Positions 24,816-37,318 of a stretch of 64,000 nt of DNA are shown here, piece by piece (within the stretch, counting starts at the first letter, position 1; each line of letters starts with the position of its first letter). The position numbers and the translations under genes are program-made. The notes under the pieces are model-generated. The model was not told the origin of the DNA. It searched no databases and worked only from the letters and a program-made list of their open reading frames with translations. The DNA is from Vicugna pacos (Eukaryota > Chordata > Mammalia > Artiodactyla > Camelidae): the NCBI RefSeq assembly GCF_048564905.1, contig NW_027328740.1:34275019-34339018 (forward strand). The letters run 5' to 3'.

Positions 24816-25497
24816 AGGCTTAGTTTAGCTATGATCCTTTTGTCTAGTTCCGTCAGTGCTGCCCTGCAAGGTTCTGCTGCGGCTGCTCTTACCCTGAGAT
24901 GGGAGGGCGTAGAGGGACATTATAGCACCTGAGGGCAGGGGGGGTGCTTTAAAAATGGACATGTAACCGCCTGCATCTGCAGACCTGCAGTCAGTTTTGT
25001 TGACGGTCGTGGAGAGGACATTGGAGGCCTTAGCATCGTCTTAAGACTTGTTTTCCCTTGGGGACCTGATTTGACTTTGCAGATTAATGTTGAAGATTTG
25101 GGCTTCTGGCAAGGCTGTTTTCCGAAATGAGTATATACGTAACATAGCATAAAATAAAATGTTTTTATTTAATGTGTGGGGCTTTGCAGCTGTTGGAGCA
25201 ATTCTGTTGGCCTGGTCTCCACGGAGGACACTAGGGGTCAGCAGAGCGTGCGGGAGGCAGGCAGCCCGCCGTGCTGCTGCGGGGGGTTCTTCCCAGCAGG
25301 GCGCTCTGTTGAGTTGACTCTTCTCTGAGTTTGGTTGCCAGAGGAGCAGACAGCAAAGTAATGAGTTCTGGTGGGATTGTATACTGACAGGAAGAAAGAG
25401 GAAACCGTAGTTTTTCTGGACTAGAACACGCGTTTGGTTCTTGATTCAGTGCGTTCCATTACAGAATTGCTGAGTTGTGTCTATTCTGGCAGTTCAT

Positions 25498-25981
25498 TGA
25501 AATAATCTTTCAGACTAAAATTTAATAGTTATGTTTTATTTGGCGGGAGGGCTCGAGCCTGGAAGGCAGCCCCTCAGATCACTCTGGGGGAATGCTCCAA
25601 GAGGTATGGGAGGAGCTAGGATAAATAGTAGCTTTACAACAAAGACCAGGTACTTCGAACAATAAAAGATTGCTTGTTATCTAAAGAAAGCCAGATATCT
25701 CAAGTTCAAGTATTTAGTGCTTTTCTATGTATGGGATGAAGCAAACATATGGGTCATTGAATTCATTTCTTTGGCAAGCACCTAGCTGTCTAGGGACATT
25801 ATCCTGTCCTTCCTTATTCTGAGTCCACTCAGAGGGCACCACTGTGAGTTGTTGAGAGGCTGGGCTGCAGGCGTGTCCTCGCTGCGGGTTGACAGCAGCC
25901 GCTGATGACTTGGTTTCAGCATTCTTTATTTACTGACATTGTTGTAGTACTTTCATTCACATTGTAGTATTTTCATTCACA
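25498..25981 (-). repeat. 3' LTR of the 7.2-kb element
   Basis: It runs from TGAAATAATC to TTCATTCACA on the + strand, so it begins TG and ends CA in either direction. It shares AACAATAAAAGATTGCTTGT and TATCTAAAGAAAGCCAG with the partner LTR. The minus-strand start is a short tandem duplication of about 20 bp (TGTGAATGAAAATAC twice). Confidence 0.85.
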
Positions 25982-28900
25982 GTGCTCCCCCTTTTTCCTA
26001 AATTCGACCAATATTTTGAGAGACATTTCATGACGAATTTTGTCCCACGGTGCTAGGATGGCTCATTCCTACTACAGGTGAAGAATTTTCTGAGCTGCCA
26101 TTCAAGGTGTTAGGTTTTTTATCAGGCCCTGTTGATACTAAAAGTTCTCTGGATCGCCTGTCTTACTAGTCTCTTCTGATCCAGGAAATGTTTACCCTTC
26201 GTTGCTAATTCCCATACCCAGAATCACACTATTACTGTTATTTTATGCAGGGTTATAAATTTTATCTATTTCTTCAAGATGTTTAGCCATCATCAATCTT
26301 GTAGGCCTAGTTACACATTGGGAAATGTAAGAGACAACAATTTTATAAAATAGACAGTATATAAGTAATACAGCTAGTAACGTTAATGAAGTCACGAGTA
26401 AGAATTTAATAGTCTAGAAGCTATATTTTTGGGTTAAAATTTTGCTTGTATTTCTGATTGAGTTTGAGTGCTTTTATGAGAAATTTCATATTTATGGTCA
26501 GGGTCAGAGCAGGTATTAATTGGCCAGATGAGGTCTCTCACCTTGTAAGATCAACATTTGCCTAAACATAACTATAATTTCTTTTAAAATAACGTTTCTG
26601 AGGGCTATCTAGTTGGAGCGCTGGAGTAAGGAAACCCACCAAGGTAACACAGAAGTACTATACATAGGTAATTTACCATAAACTTAACAATTGGAGTAGT
26701 TCATAAACAAACTTAGGAGAAATTGTCAAAGTAATTGTTATACAAACTTGGTCTGGTGTCTTGGGTCAGCTTTCTACCTCAGATCTCGTCTCCTACTGAT
26801 CCTGGCCTGGTAGCTTTTTCTCCATTTGGGCATTGTTTTAAGGTGAGCAGTGCTCTATAGGCCAGTGCACTGCAGGGGCTGTTTCTGATAGGAAATGAAT
26901 CCGAAAGTCCGTTTCCTTCAGCTTTGGTGTGTATGGTCTAGTTAAGAGTACCTGAAAAAGTGTCCTTCCGTTTAGGTTGGAGACAGTTCTTTAAGTCATG
27001 CCTGTTCCAGTGTGTATAATCCCCTGGCTGCAGGTCATGGGGCATTGGAACTTAACCCAAGGATAGATTACTGAGCTTCAGAAACAAACCTAGTGTATCC
27101 TTTTCATAATTCAATTAAACTGTACAGCAATGTGACATAACAGCAAGGAATGATTTGGGAAGTGTCTTAGTAAATATAGACCTCGATTAACAGAACTAGA
27201 ATTTAATATTCACTAAAATAAAGTCTTTTTCTCTCTCTAAAGTTACACTCATTTTTCTCAAATACAGCTAAATCAAGATTAATTTCTTTACATGTAAAGT
27301 CTGATTATTTGATCATATAGGGTTTTTAAAATTGGCTGTGTTGGAAGTTTTAATACGGTGTCTCAGGGTAGAATGTTAATAAGATTTGCTAAGGCCAGGA
27401 AAGCCATTTCAAGTGCTTGTCATGGATTTCTGCCTTACAGATTTAGGTAAATTCTTTCCTCTTTAAAATCCTTAAAATAACTTGAGATTCCTATATCTGT
27501 TAGGAGATGATCTTCCTCATTTGTCTCATAGAGCCACTGGGGACCTAAGAGTTTTTAGTCTCTTGAGGGATCATATAGAGAGAAAAGATAACTGTTTCAA
27601 GTCTGCTTACATAGGTATAATTTATCAAATTTCTGTGATTCATAACTAGCCTAAGAGGAAGAGTTTCTTTATGAATGGGAAACAGGTTAAAACCAGTAGT
27701 ATTTCAAACAAAATCAAAAACTGTAACCATATTCATCAGTTTACTCAGTCCCACAAAAGTAATCCTTTTAATCATAGTTTTCATTGCATATTAAAAATTT
27801 CTTACCCTGTTTAGTTCAGTGCTATAGTTTGAAATTTATTAGAAATCAGTAAATCTCCATGAAGAGCAAGCATTTTCAAAATCATGAGAAGAAAACAATT
27901 AGCTGTCTATATATGACAAAAGATTTAAAAGCATGGTTAAACACCGTTACACAATAATCTATAAAGAAACCTCGTCACTATACCCAGAAATATCACTTTT
28001 AACATTTCAGATATACCTGAATTTTAGGGAGTCCATATAATTTCTACAGTATTTATATTAATAATATTTTCTCATTCAATATAACCTTAGAAGATTTATG
28101 ATTCATTTGACAATACCATGATATTTAACATGGCAAATGAAACTTACTAGTTCAAAATCTCTCCTTGGGATGTTTCAGGGGCCCTCTGTAGCATCCCAAA
28201 CTTAACTGGAGATTAAAAGAACTTTAATTAGAAATTGATACTTGGGGATCTTTTTAAAGACTTCAGAACACTTGGTCAGATAAACATATAGATCACTGTA
28301 AAGTAGTACTTATTCATTAACAAGAAAATACGTCAAAGGTAAAGGCAGAACATACCAGCTAAGTGGTATAAGAAGTTTTACAATCTGTTATTGAAGGTGG
28401 ATTAACATTTTAAGAAAAATTTTTCCTCTTAACAGAGAGAAAACCAAATCTATTCTTGTACCAGCTTACTTCTAAGATTCATTTACTTTGCCCAATTTGA
28501 TTCTAAACTTAGCCAATTCTAACCACGTACAAAACTCTTTCCTCAGGTTTCCTCTTCCACAAGCCTTCCACAGATTTCTATACTCATATTAGTGTGTCCC
28601 TTATTTTCTCTTCCATTCAGAAATAACCAGCTTCAGGAGAAATTCACTATGTTTCATTAACAAAATATAATTCCATTGTTATGTCTTCCTTTACACATTT
28701 ACATTACTTTGGTAGGAAACTGAGATCATTCCCTTACTAATAGAGACTATTTCAGGGTGGCACCAACCATTTATTAATATTTCTAAACACCTTTAGTTTC
28801 ACTGTAAGAGGAAGTTAAATGTTAAGTAATTCATCTTTCAATTTTATTTTATCTGAAAATGGCATAGCTATTTAATAAAATCCTATCATTTAACTTAATT

Positions 28901-30872
28901 TAGCACAAATCTAGAATTTAAAGATACCAAACATTTACAGATTATCTTAAGCATACATTTTAATGATATATTTTAAAAATTTACCCAAAACTCTCATCTC
29001 ATTTGCATTTAATTTCCTTAAAATTTTACCACACCCCATTACTGTTATTTTTTTTTTGACAAATCTGCAACAGATATAACAGGATCTTATTTGACTTTCA
29101 TTTAACCTAGGTACAGTAAAGTTATTATACTTAATATTGATGACTTTAAAGATGTCTATATTAATTAGAACATACTTAAACTAAACAATATTAAATATTA
29201 CCTTAATATTGAATATTTTCCATTTCACGTGATGCTGAAAGTGAATTTGTTCAGTTTTTATTTTAAAAATACTTAACTTTTAAGCTCTTATTTTTTACAT
29301 CAATTAAGCAGAGCTCTTTGACTTTGATTTTTCTTTTTTAGCAGTAGAAATATCTCACATCTATAATGTGTACACAGGCTTATAAACAGACAAAAGCAAG
29401 AGATCTCATAGCTTAACTATTAAACTTACTTATAAGATAGGTGTAATAATAGTTGGAGTAAGCTGAATTTGCTGGCTCAAATCACTAAGGCTTACTATTT
29501 ATGAAATAGACAGTTAAGATTGCTTCACAAAGTCTGAAGGACCCGTCAGAGTTCTGAGTTCTCAAATGCCAAAAGTTTCTTGGCCTTAAGTTTTATTTTG
29601 TTGAGCTAATTAGGCTCAATCCTAGGTCACTGTTTGTTGTATTTATATTTCTGATCTGCAAGACAAAGACACACGCGTCCAGGTCCCCAGAGAACTGCTG
29701 TCACCCATACCCAATTTTATCTCCTTAATTGGCATTTTAGTATCAGTGAGAAGAGCAGTAAACGAAGAATTCCATGTTTTAAAACTTTAAGGTTTACTTT
29801 ATCATGTCTTCCAAAGCTTGCATAAGGCATTTAGTAAGGTCTCTTTTCCTTGAGTTATAAGTTAAACCCAGGTTAAAACATTTATTATATTTTTTATTAG
29901 CCACTGAATATTAGATTTCAGTTTTATGTTATATTGAATGGCTCATGTAACTCTACTGGTTTCCTTTACTTTGTTCAATTAATATTTTCTGAGGGACAGG
30001 TATGTGCCCAGCCTTATAATACCAAGAAGGGGAGGCATATTTCCATTGAAATATATCTATCCCACAACATAATTAAGCAAAAGTTTTATATAAAGACCGT
30101 TTAAATATACCAATTTTACAAAATTTATCTCAATTTTATTAAATCTTATACCTTTAATTTTTATATTTATTAGGTTTAATCAATAATTCTTATTTCTAGA
30201 AGGAGTGCCAGAAGCATTGTTTTTTTTGTGCATTGTATCTAATTTTATAGAACAGTCTCTAGGATGCCCAAGTTTCAGCCAAAGAGCTTAGGCCCTTCTC
30301 AATTTTTAATTTGATTAATTGGTCTGTTGTCCCAATCATTGATCAAGTATGTCAATCTATATATACATATATTTTAAACTGTGGTAAATAAAACGGACTT
30401 GTTTAAACTTTAATGTTGGGGGCAATAGTTGATCTCTTTGTCCCTTTTTTTTTTAGCTTTAAATAGTGTAGTATCAAAACTTTGTATCTAAATCCAAAAA
30501 TATGCAATTTATTTACCTCATTCAAAGTAACCATATAAAAATATTTATCCATTTGGGATAAGCCCTGTTCTTTTTTTTTTTCAAAATTTTTACGATCCTT
30601 TTTCCAGTTATTCAAACTAATTAACATTAATTATTCTAAGTTTTTATTAGCATCTCTAGAACCATTTATCGGAAAGGAAAAACATAAATGTAGCTTTTCA
30701 AACCAGGTTTATTTTTTTAACTAAGTTCTTAGGTTAACCATTAGATATAATTTTCTACCTTTAAACTTGATTTAATAGGTACCAATAAAACAGCTGTTTA
30801 TAATGAGATCTCATTTCAACTTTCACAAATTGAAAAGTTTTTCCAAATTAAAGGATCATCATATGGCCATCA

Positions 30873-30951
30873 ATTTATATATATATAATATATATATAAA
30901 TATTTTTATATATATATATTTTTTTCTATATATATAGAATATATATATGTA
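30873..30951. repeat. (TA)n-rich low-complexity tract
   Basis: Several TATATATATA runs are separated by short T-rich breaks, inside the AT-rich interior of the two-LTR element. Confidence 0.9.
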
Positions 30952-31804
30952 GTGATTGTTTTAAAATCAATTGAAGAGGCCCTTCCACATGAGAGTGGGG
31001 TGTTGCCTAAATAAATTTCAAAGGTTTACTCTCCAAAAGCTAAAGGCCTTTGTGGTCCAGGCTGATGCAACAAAGTTTAAGATGGTAAAATATCTGAATA
31101 TTGGTACAAAGAATTGCTTAGAATCCAATTTATTTGCGTGGCCACCATATGTACAATATACTTCTACGTTTTGTATGGCAGAGTCCAAGGTTTCCTTTAA
31201 AAAAAAAGTACACATATATACACATACATACACACACTTAAAACACCCAGAGAAAGATACAACATTTACATTTCAAGGACACAGGAAGAGAAATCCAAGT
31301 TCCCCCTAAAGGGGATTTTGTTTTTATAAGTTCAGAATTGCGAAAAATGTTTTTATCGGGCCTGGTTAGGTACATTCAGAGTGAGTTTTTATTTTTTCTA
31401 ATTCCCAATTAATGTTGTAAGTTTTGTACGTATATAAACCTGGCTGGGGTAACAGTTGGAGCCTGGCAATCTGTCATTTCTTTTAATTACTTTTCTGTTC
31501 TTCTTTTTTTTTTCTTTTTGAATGTTCTATTCCCCATTGTAAGGTCGGGTTCTCAGAATAAATTTGCTAGTAAGATTTCCCACAGGGACAACTCTAATGG
31601 CATGAAGTCTTTGCATATACCACTCCTGCAAGGTTCTCTGTCACCCGAGAAAGCTGTTACCAGCCAGGAGGAGGGCCTCATTTTTGGAGTTGAAATGTTC
31701 CTCATAAGAGTTTTACTTTTATCCTGAAAAATTCAATGGATGTAACCAAATTGAGGAAAACATTAGACCAGGCTCTTACCTGACCACTCAGTCCTGAACC
31801 CAGT

Positions 31805-31985
31805 GTCTTTCAACTTGGACCCACTCGGGATGTCTCCACTTGGTGAGTATTTTCCTCATATGTTTCCAAAACCCCACTTCGGACGTCTCCTCAAGGTGGG
31901 TTTTTCCCATTATTGTACAACCAGGGCCCACCCAGTATGTCTCCACTGGGTGGGTAATTCACCCCAGTTTCTTTCAACTGGAGGG
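31805..31985. repeat. Three-copy 53-bp tandem repeat in the element's leader
   Basis: GGATGTCTCC (31,828), GGACGTCTCC (31,881) and GTATGTCTCC (31,934) recur at a 53-bp step, each followed by a GGTGGGT-like block. CTTTCAACTTGG and CTTTCAACTGG mark the two ends. It lies between the 5' LTR and the AT-rich interior. Confidence 0.7.
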
Positions 31986-32201
31986 CCATGTACCTGGATA
32001 CACCACCAGATGAAACTCAGGATCATCAGCCAGTATGTGAGATCTGAGAAACAGGAGAGACTCACCCAAATTCATCTGGACTCCCCGAGGAGGCTGATGG
32101 GCACAAAGGGCCACTGCTGGTACCAAGGCTTCAGTTACTCGGAGAGTCCAGGTGGAGAGAAGTCTGCCGTGGGTCCCTTCATGGTGTCCAAAACTGTTGA
32201 C

Positions 32202-32687
32202 TGAAATACATGTGCAGCCTAAAAGTTAAGAGTTATGTTTTATTTGGTGGGAGGACTCGAGACGGGATGACAGCCTGTCAGATCTCTCTGAGGGACTACT
32301 CCAAATGGGTTGCGGAGGAGCTAGTATATATAGGGGCTTTACAACAAAGACCAGGTTGTTGGAACAATAAAAGATTGCTTGTTATCTAAAGAAAGCCAGG
32401 TATCTCAAGTTCAGGACTTTAGTGCTTTTCTATGTATGGGAGGAAGCAAATATTTTGGACTCACTGAATTCATACTTTAGACGAGCACCTAGCTATCTAG
32501 GGCAAGTATCCTGTCCTTTCTTATTCTGAGTCTGCCCAGAGGGCACCATTGTGAGTGGCTGAGAGGCTGGGCTGCAGGCCTGTCCTCGTTGGGGGTGGTG
32601 GCAGCCGCTAATGAGTTGGTTTCAGCATTCTTTGTTTACTGACATGGTTGCAGTATTTTCATTCACATTGTGGTATTTTCGTTCACA
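32202..32687 (-). repeat. 5' LTR of the 7.2-kb element
   Basis: It runs from TGAAATACAT to TCGTTCACA and aligns with the other LTR over its whole length with almost no gaps. TATATATA near 32,325 could be the TATA region on the minus strand. Confidence 0.85.
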
Positions 32688-33044
32688 GGCTGATTATGGA
32701 TAATCTGCAAACTTGGAAAGCAACCGAGATGGAATTACTGCAGGTACCTTCTACTTTAGTAAGCCGTGTGCATACATAAACATGGAGGAAGCATACAAAA
32801 GGATTTAGTGGTGTAGGGAAGGGTTTCTGCACATTACAGGAGAACGCAATGCAGAATTCCTTAAGTCCACCTTTCTTTTCTGTAGTGGTTTCTGAGAACA
32901 GTTTATGGTAATTAACCAACATTGAGAAACGTTGGCACACATTGCATTTAAGAGCTGGCCGGCTGCAAACTTGTGTGTTGGACAGGTGGAATTCATAGGC
33001 AAGTGGTCAGGTGGATGGGAGAGAGTTGGAGCCAAGGCCTGGGC

Positions 33045-33240
33045 CCAGATTCCGGTTTAAATCGCCATTTCACCAACATAGGGCCTTGGACTAGAATGTA
33101 ACCTCTCTTAACCTGTTGGTGAATATGTGAAATGGGCGTGATAATATTCGTTTCTTCCTGGGATTGTTGTAAATTCTAAAGAGTATTATAGCACACATGA
33201 AGCACTTAACAAACTGGCACTTAGCAGTGTTTACTGTGTG
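33045..33240 (+). repeat. MIR SINE, sense
   Basis: TTAAATCGCCATTTCACCAA, GTAACCTCTCTTAACCTGTT, ATGTGAAATGGGCGTGATAA, and GAAGCACTTAACAAACTGGC follow the MIR order from the tRNA-derived region to the tail. Confidence 0.65.
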
Positions 33241-33324
33241 CGGCCGCCACGCTTGGCGTGTGTCAGAGCCGAAAGGCAGCATTTGTCTTTTGAGGACGCA
33301 CTGGCAGCCCCTTGGCTAGGTTGT

Positions 33325-33485
33325 GAATTTGGTGATTTCCTTTAATCCTTGAAACTCTACGTGCCATGGGCAGTTATTTTCATGGACTGATGAGGAATCT
33401 CAGGGTAAAAACACTGTAGTATTTGTCCAAAGTCAGACCATAATTTTGGGTGCAGGGGCCTCAGTTCAGCATGGGTCCCTGGGCC
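33325..33485 (-). repeat. MIR SINE, antisense
   Basis: TTTAATCCTTGAAACTCTAC, GGCAGTTATTTTCATGGACT, GATGAGGAATCTCAGGGTAA and TTGTCCAAAGTCAGACCATA follow the reverse-complement MIR order. Confidence 0.6.
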
Positions 33486-35031
33486 TTCTGCCCTCTCCGT
33501 TCAGCACCAGAGCCAGATGTGGGTTCAGCTGTCTCCCAGCCCAGAATATCCGGCAGGTCACAAGAAACACCTTGCCCTGCGCTGTTTGAGCAAAAACTCC
33601 GGAGGAGAGGCAGTTAGAAAAGGGATTAACATAAAAACAGACGACTGCAAACTGTGATCAACTCTGAGAAGGAAAGAAACAGGCCTTGCCGTGCAGAGCT
33701 GGGGGTTTTCCCGTCAGGGCTGCTCTGGGGGCGTTCATCTCAGCTAAACAAGTTCTGCTGCTGCACCAAGGCAGGAAGGCAGGGCGCATGTGGCCAGGTA
33801 GACAGGGCCTTGTTAATCATAATCACTCCCCATTCAGCTGCAGCTGTCACGGGCAATTACCTAGTAAACACATGTCGGCCATAATCATCACGCACTTTGC
33901 TTGGTAGTTTTATTGCCCCACTTTTGAGATGAGGTAATTGAAAATGGGGAGTTTGCTGCATGCCCGTGATTTCCTTGGAAATACCCCACTGGTCTTTCCA
34001 CCTAGACTGGTGTGGCTGTCATATCCCAGCCATGTGAATGGCATCGTGTAGCTTCTCCGAAGCGGCCCAAATGACTGACATTGATATTCTTAATTCGTAG
34101 GAAATGGTATGTGACAATAAGAGAAAAAGGTAGTAAGAAATTGTTTTGAAAGCTAGAAAAAAATCCAATTCTTCCCCAGCTGGGGGAGCTTACCCTGTGT
34201 CCCTCACCCCACTCACTTCCTGGCATCTCCTCCCTGCCAACTCCGCGTTCAGAAACCACTCTGAGCGTTTGAAGAACATTTTGCCTCATGACACTGTTGA
34301 CAACGACCTGCGACCTCTCTGTTCCTGGTTAACTCTCTCTTCAAAGCCATTTTAATTTTATGCAGGCTCCTCCGCTCAGATGTAAGACTAGCCTCTTTAA
34401 ACTTCTTCATGCAGCTCCTTAATGAAGATCTTGGGAAGGAAACCCAGCCAAAACCTGGGAGGTATTTACAAAGTGACTGCAACCTCAGTATTTTGTGAAA
34501 GTCAAATCAGAGGAGTGGGTGACTCAGGAAAGGCTTTTTTAAGGTAGAAAGGGGAAAGTGAAAGGACACAGGGTGTGTGAGAATGAAGCATCTCGGGTCC
34601 AGCTAGCAAGGCACCTGCGTTCAGGATGGTGTTTGGAGAGTGCAGAATTCTCACAAAGAAAGAAGTGGTGGGATGGGAGGGAGGACAGTTGGGTACTTTA
34701 CTGGGGAGGGAAAAAGTGGGTTGAACATTTCCTGGTTGAACAAAAGGATTGTGACATGATATGCTTGTATTTTGGAGAGAAGGGTTTTGTGAGGACAGGC
34801 CTAGGAGAACGCTCTCTGGCTGGGGTGTCATCACAACAAACACAGAGAACCGGGCCGACCCCCAAGTCCCCTGCTGGGGGAGAGGCTTCCCGCCAATTGG
34901 AGCCCTGTTGGCTGCTTCTGTCCCTTAGCTGGGGCCTGAGAGCTCCCTTCACAACCCAGTCCTTTTGATACAAGAAAAAAAAGTAGGGCATGAGAAGGGC
35001 TGTGTCCCAGGCTTTGATTGAGGCCCTGGGA
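33486..35031. other. Non-coding between MIR and LTR cluster
   Basis: Unique sequence. A 136-codon plus frame at 34,558-34,968 overlaps frames on the other strand and has no recognisable protein signal. Confidence 0.5.
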
Positions 35032-35590
35032 TGTGCCCAACCAGATTTTGTTCCTTGGCTTCATGCAGTTAAGTATTCAAGAGCAAGCCAGTGTTGAGTA
35101 AAGGTAGATTTATTCAGAGAGATACATTGAAATGCAAGAGAAACGTCACGACGTGTGGGGGTTTGATGCTCAGATTAAAAGTGTGTACACACTCCACAGA
35201 CTGAGTGTGGGCCTTCTCCAAAGAGGGAGAGAGATGGGTGCCCGCGAGGTGGCACTGTGTTGCTCATTTTCTTGGGCTTGGTGGCTTCATATGCTAATAA
35301 GTAGAAGGACCAGCCTTAGGGCAAGGGGCCGGGATTCCCAGTGAGTAAGCCATTTCCCACCCTGTGACCTTTTGTGGCTAGCCTTGCAATTGCCCTGGTG
35401 CCTGGGGCCGGGTTATTCACAATGTTACTATTACAATGGGTGTTTAATGAAGCTCAAGCTCTGCTAGAAGTTAAATCTCTTCATCCTGAGCCTCAAGGCC
35501 TATTGGGGGGTTGAATCCTTCACCATTTTGTTGTTAATTGCTGTGGCCTTCCTTGAATGGCTGTTCTCTGCCCCCTTCCATCCTGTCTCA
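35032..35590 (-). mobile_element. Lone LTR of a fossil retroviral element
   Basis: On the minus strand it starts TGAGACAGGATGGAAGGG, carries GAATAAATCTACCTTTACTC as a polyadenylation region, and ends AATCTGGTTGGGCACA. No partner LTR or internal coding region was seen nearby, and no target-site duplication is clear, so the ends are approximate. Related sequence may extend down to about 34,830. It is broken and of uncertain family. Confidence 0.55.
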
Positions 35591-35773
35591 CTGTGATGAC
35601 ACAGAGAGGGCAAAGTCCGGGCCCTGCCTGTTCTCCTGCATTTAACAGTTGGAGGTGTGGGGTTGGCTTATGATGACTCTGAGTGGTGAGAAGGATGTTT
35701 CAGATTTTCCCACGTGAGACATGGGGACCTGCCAGCAGCCACCGCAGATTTATGTCACGGGCATTATCGCTTG

Positions 35774-36410
35774 TGTTGTTGTGGAAAAAACAGACCAGCC
35801 AAGACACAAGCACCACTCGGAGGGTTGGAGTACTGAGATTTACAACGCCAGCGGGCTCAGAGCGGCTTCTGTTCTGAAGGTCTGAGCACCTCCAAGACCT
35901 GCACATGAGGTTTTATAGGCTTAATTACAAGTATGGGGCTCTTAGCCAATAAGGCTCAAACAAGAAAAAGCAAGGAATCAGTGCACTGAAGCTTATCAAT
36001 TTGGAACAGATCACGTTACTGACAATTGTTGACCTTGGATTTACGAGTTAGCCCAGCAAAACTTAGGTCAGTAAACCGACACTTATCACACTTGGATATG
36101 TGACTTAGCTTGTTAGCCCAGCTGGGCTTTTCCTTCACTGTGTCACTTATCTTTCCTATTTTTCTTCTTTAAGTATTTAATCCAAATTTAATATCAAGGT
36201 TTTTTCGAAAAGAATTTCTCTTTCTTTTCTTTGGGGCTCTTTTGGGGTGGTAGGTAATTAGGTGTATTTATCTGTTAGTGGAGGCCCTGGGGCTTAAACC
36301 CAGGACCCCGTGCACGCTAAGCACATGCTCTACCACCAGCCCTATCATCTTTTTCTTTTTTCTTTAGCTGCCAAGAATTTTACAGGTGAATTTCTAGTCG
36401 GCCTATAACA
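35774..36410 (-). mobile_element. Solo LTR, gammaretroviral (ERV1) type, with 4-bp target duplication
   Basis: On the minus strand it starts TGTTATAGGCCGACTAG, has a TATA box in AAGCCTATAAAACCTCA and GTTGTAAATCTCAGTACTCC in the R region, and ends TTTTCCACAACAACA. CTTG flanks both sides (35,770-35,773 and 36,411-36,414), a 4-bp target-site duplication typical of ERV1. The matching duplication shows that recombination between two LTRs left this solo copy. A vic SINE later inserted at 36,243-36,342. Confidence 0.8.
36243..36342 (-). repeat. vic-type camelid SINE inserted in an LTR, antisense
   Basis: This is the clearest SINE copy in the window. It reads GGTAGGTAATTAGGTGTATTTAT, a T/A-rich linker, then AACCCAGGACCCCGTGCACG and GCTAAGCACATGCTCTACCA. 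The expected CTGAGCTATACCC end is missing, so the 5' tRNA-like head is slightly truncated. It interrupts the U3 part of the lone LTR at 35,774-36,410 and is therefore younger than that LTR. Confidence 0.85.
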
Positions 36411-37089
36411 CTTGCCCTGACTTCATGGAATCCATTTTTATGACTTTATCTCCCCCTGGTATCATTAAAGCATTGAATCTCCATTTTCTCTTCACTTAGT
36501 TTTGCCTTTTTGTTGTTATGGTTGTTAAGCTGTGTTGAAAATATTTGATTAATTTCTCTTTTAGCAGGAGGCTCTAAGTAAATAATATGTAAACAAACAG
36601 CACACTTAAATGGTTTTATACATTCTAAGCTGTTTAGTAGTTATTTAAAAACCGAATTGGCTATTACAGTGATAAAATTTTTAAAATAGTTTTTAAATAT
36701 TTATAATTATATAGCTGATTTAATATATGATATATGTTTCAGCTGTACAATAGATGCTACATTTACAGTTACTGAAAAATATTGGCTGTATTCCCTGTGT
36801 TGTATGATACATCCCTCTAGCGTGTTTACATTTCATGTTGCAGTTTGTATAAGAAATTTGGGTAACGCAGAGTCTGGGACGTGGATGTGTCTGACCCAGG
36901 TTCACACAAACCCTGCCTGTCAGAGCTCAAGCCCTCACAACTGTCTGCAGGGGAGCGAGTGGAGGCAGCTCTCATCAGCGCTGGCACCACCCTCTGAGTG
37001 GCAGTGACAATACTGACTGTCTGTGGACGTGCAAAATGTTGTTCCAAAGCTTTACATGCATTTCTGCATTTAACAATTAAAGCCCTCCT

Positions 37090-37318
37090 GTGAGGAAGTG
37101 TTTTATGTTTTTAATGAATAATACATTTTATTTTGATATTGATAGAATCCAAACCTACGGAAAATTTACAGGAGTAGTACAATAAACACTTAGATACTGT
37201 TCACCTTAAAGGGCACTATTTGGCCTTTTGTGTCTGGCTTATTTTAGTATAAAGTTTCAAGGTTCATCCATATTGCAGCCTGAATCAGTACTTTATTCTT
37301 TTTGTTTGATAATATCCT
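37090..37318 (-). mobile_element. Old L1, 3' segment, split by a younger L1
   Basis: TGTGTCTGGCTTATTTTAGT, then CAAGGTTCATCCATATTGCA and CAGTACTTTATTCTTTTTG are the reverse complement of an old L1 end. The sequence stops at TTTGATAATATCC, where the poly-T of the younger L1 begins. It resumes at about 38,811. Confidence 0.75.

Larger units (their letters stand above)
22250..25490. other. Intronic-type sequence, GC-richer in the second half
   Basis: Apart from two MIR pieces, nothing is recognised. 24,030-24,600 and 25,190-25,320 are GC-richer, with scattered CpG but no island-like density. Confidence 0.5.
25498..32687 (-). mobile_element. Two-LTR fossil retrovirus-like element, 7.2 kb
   Basis: Two direct LTRs (25,498-25,981 and 32,202-32,687) bracket about 6.2 kb. 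Orientation is minus. A purine tract (AAAAAGGGGGAGCAC on the minus strand) sits immediately before the lower-coordinate LTR, making that one the 3' LTR, and AATAAAACATAACT near the LTR end looks like a polyadenylation signal. The interior is very AT-rich and holds no long coding frame, so the element is broken throughout. By hand the LTRs are about 85% identical, pointing to an insertion tens of millions of years ago. No clear target-site duplication was found. The family was not recognised. Confidence 0.82.

Noticed and set aside
36243-36342. tRNA gene, from the tRNA-like head
   Set aside because: It belongs to a SINE copy, is truncated, and cannot fold into a full cloverleaf.
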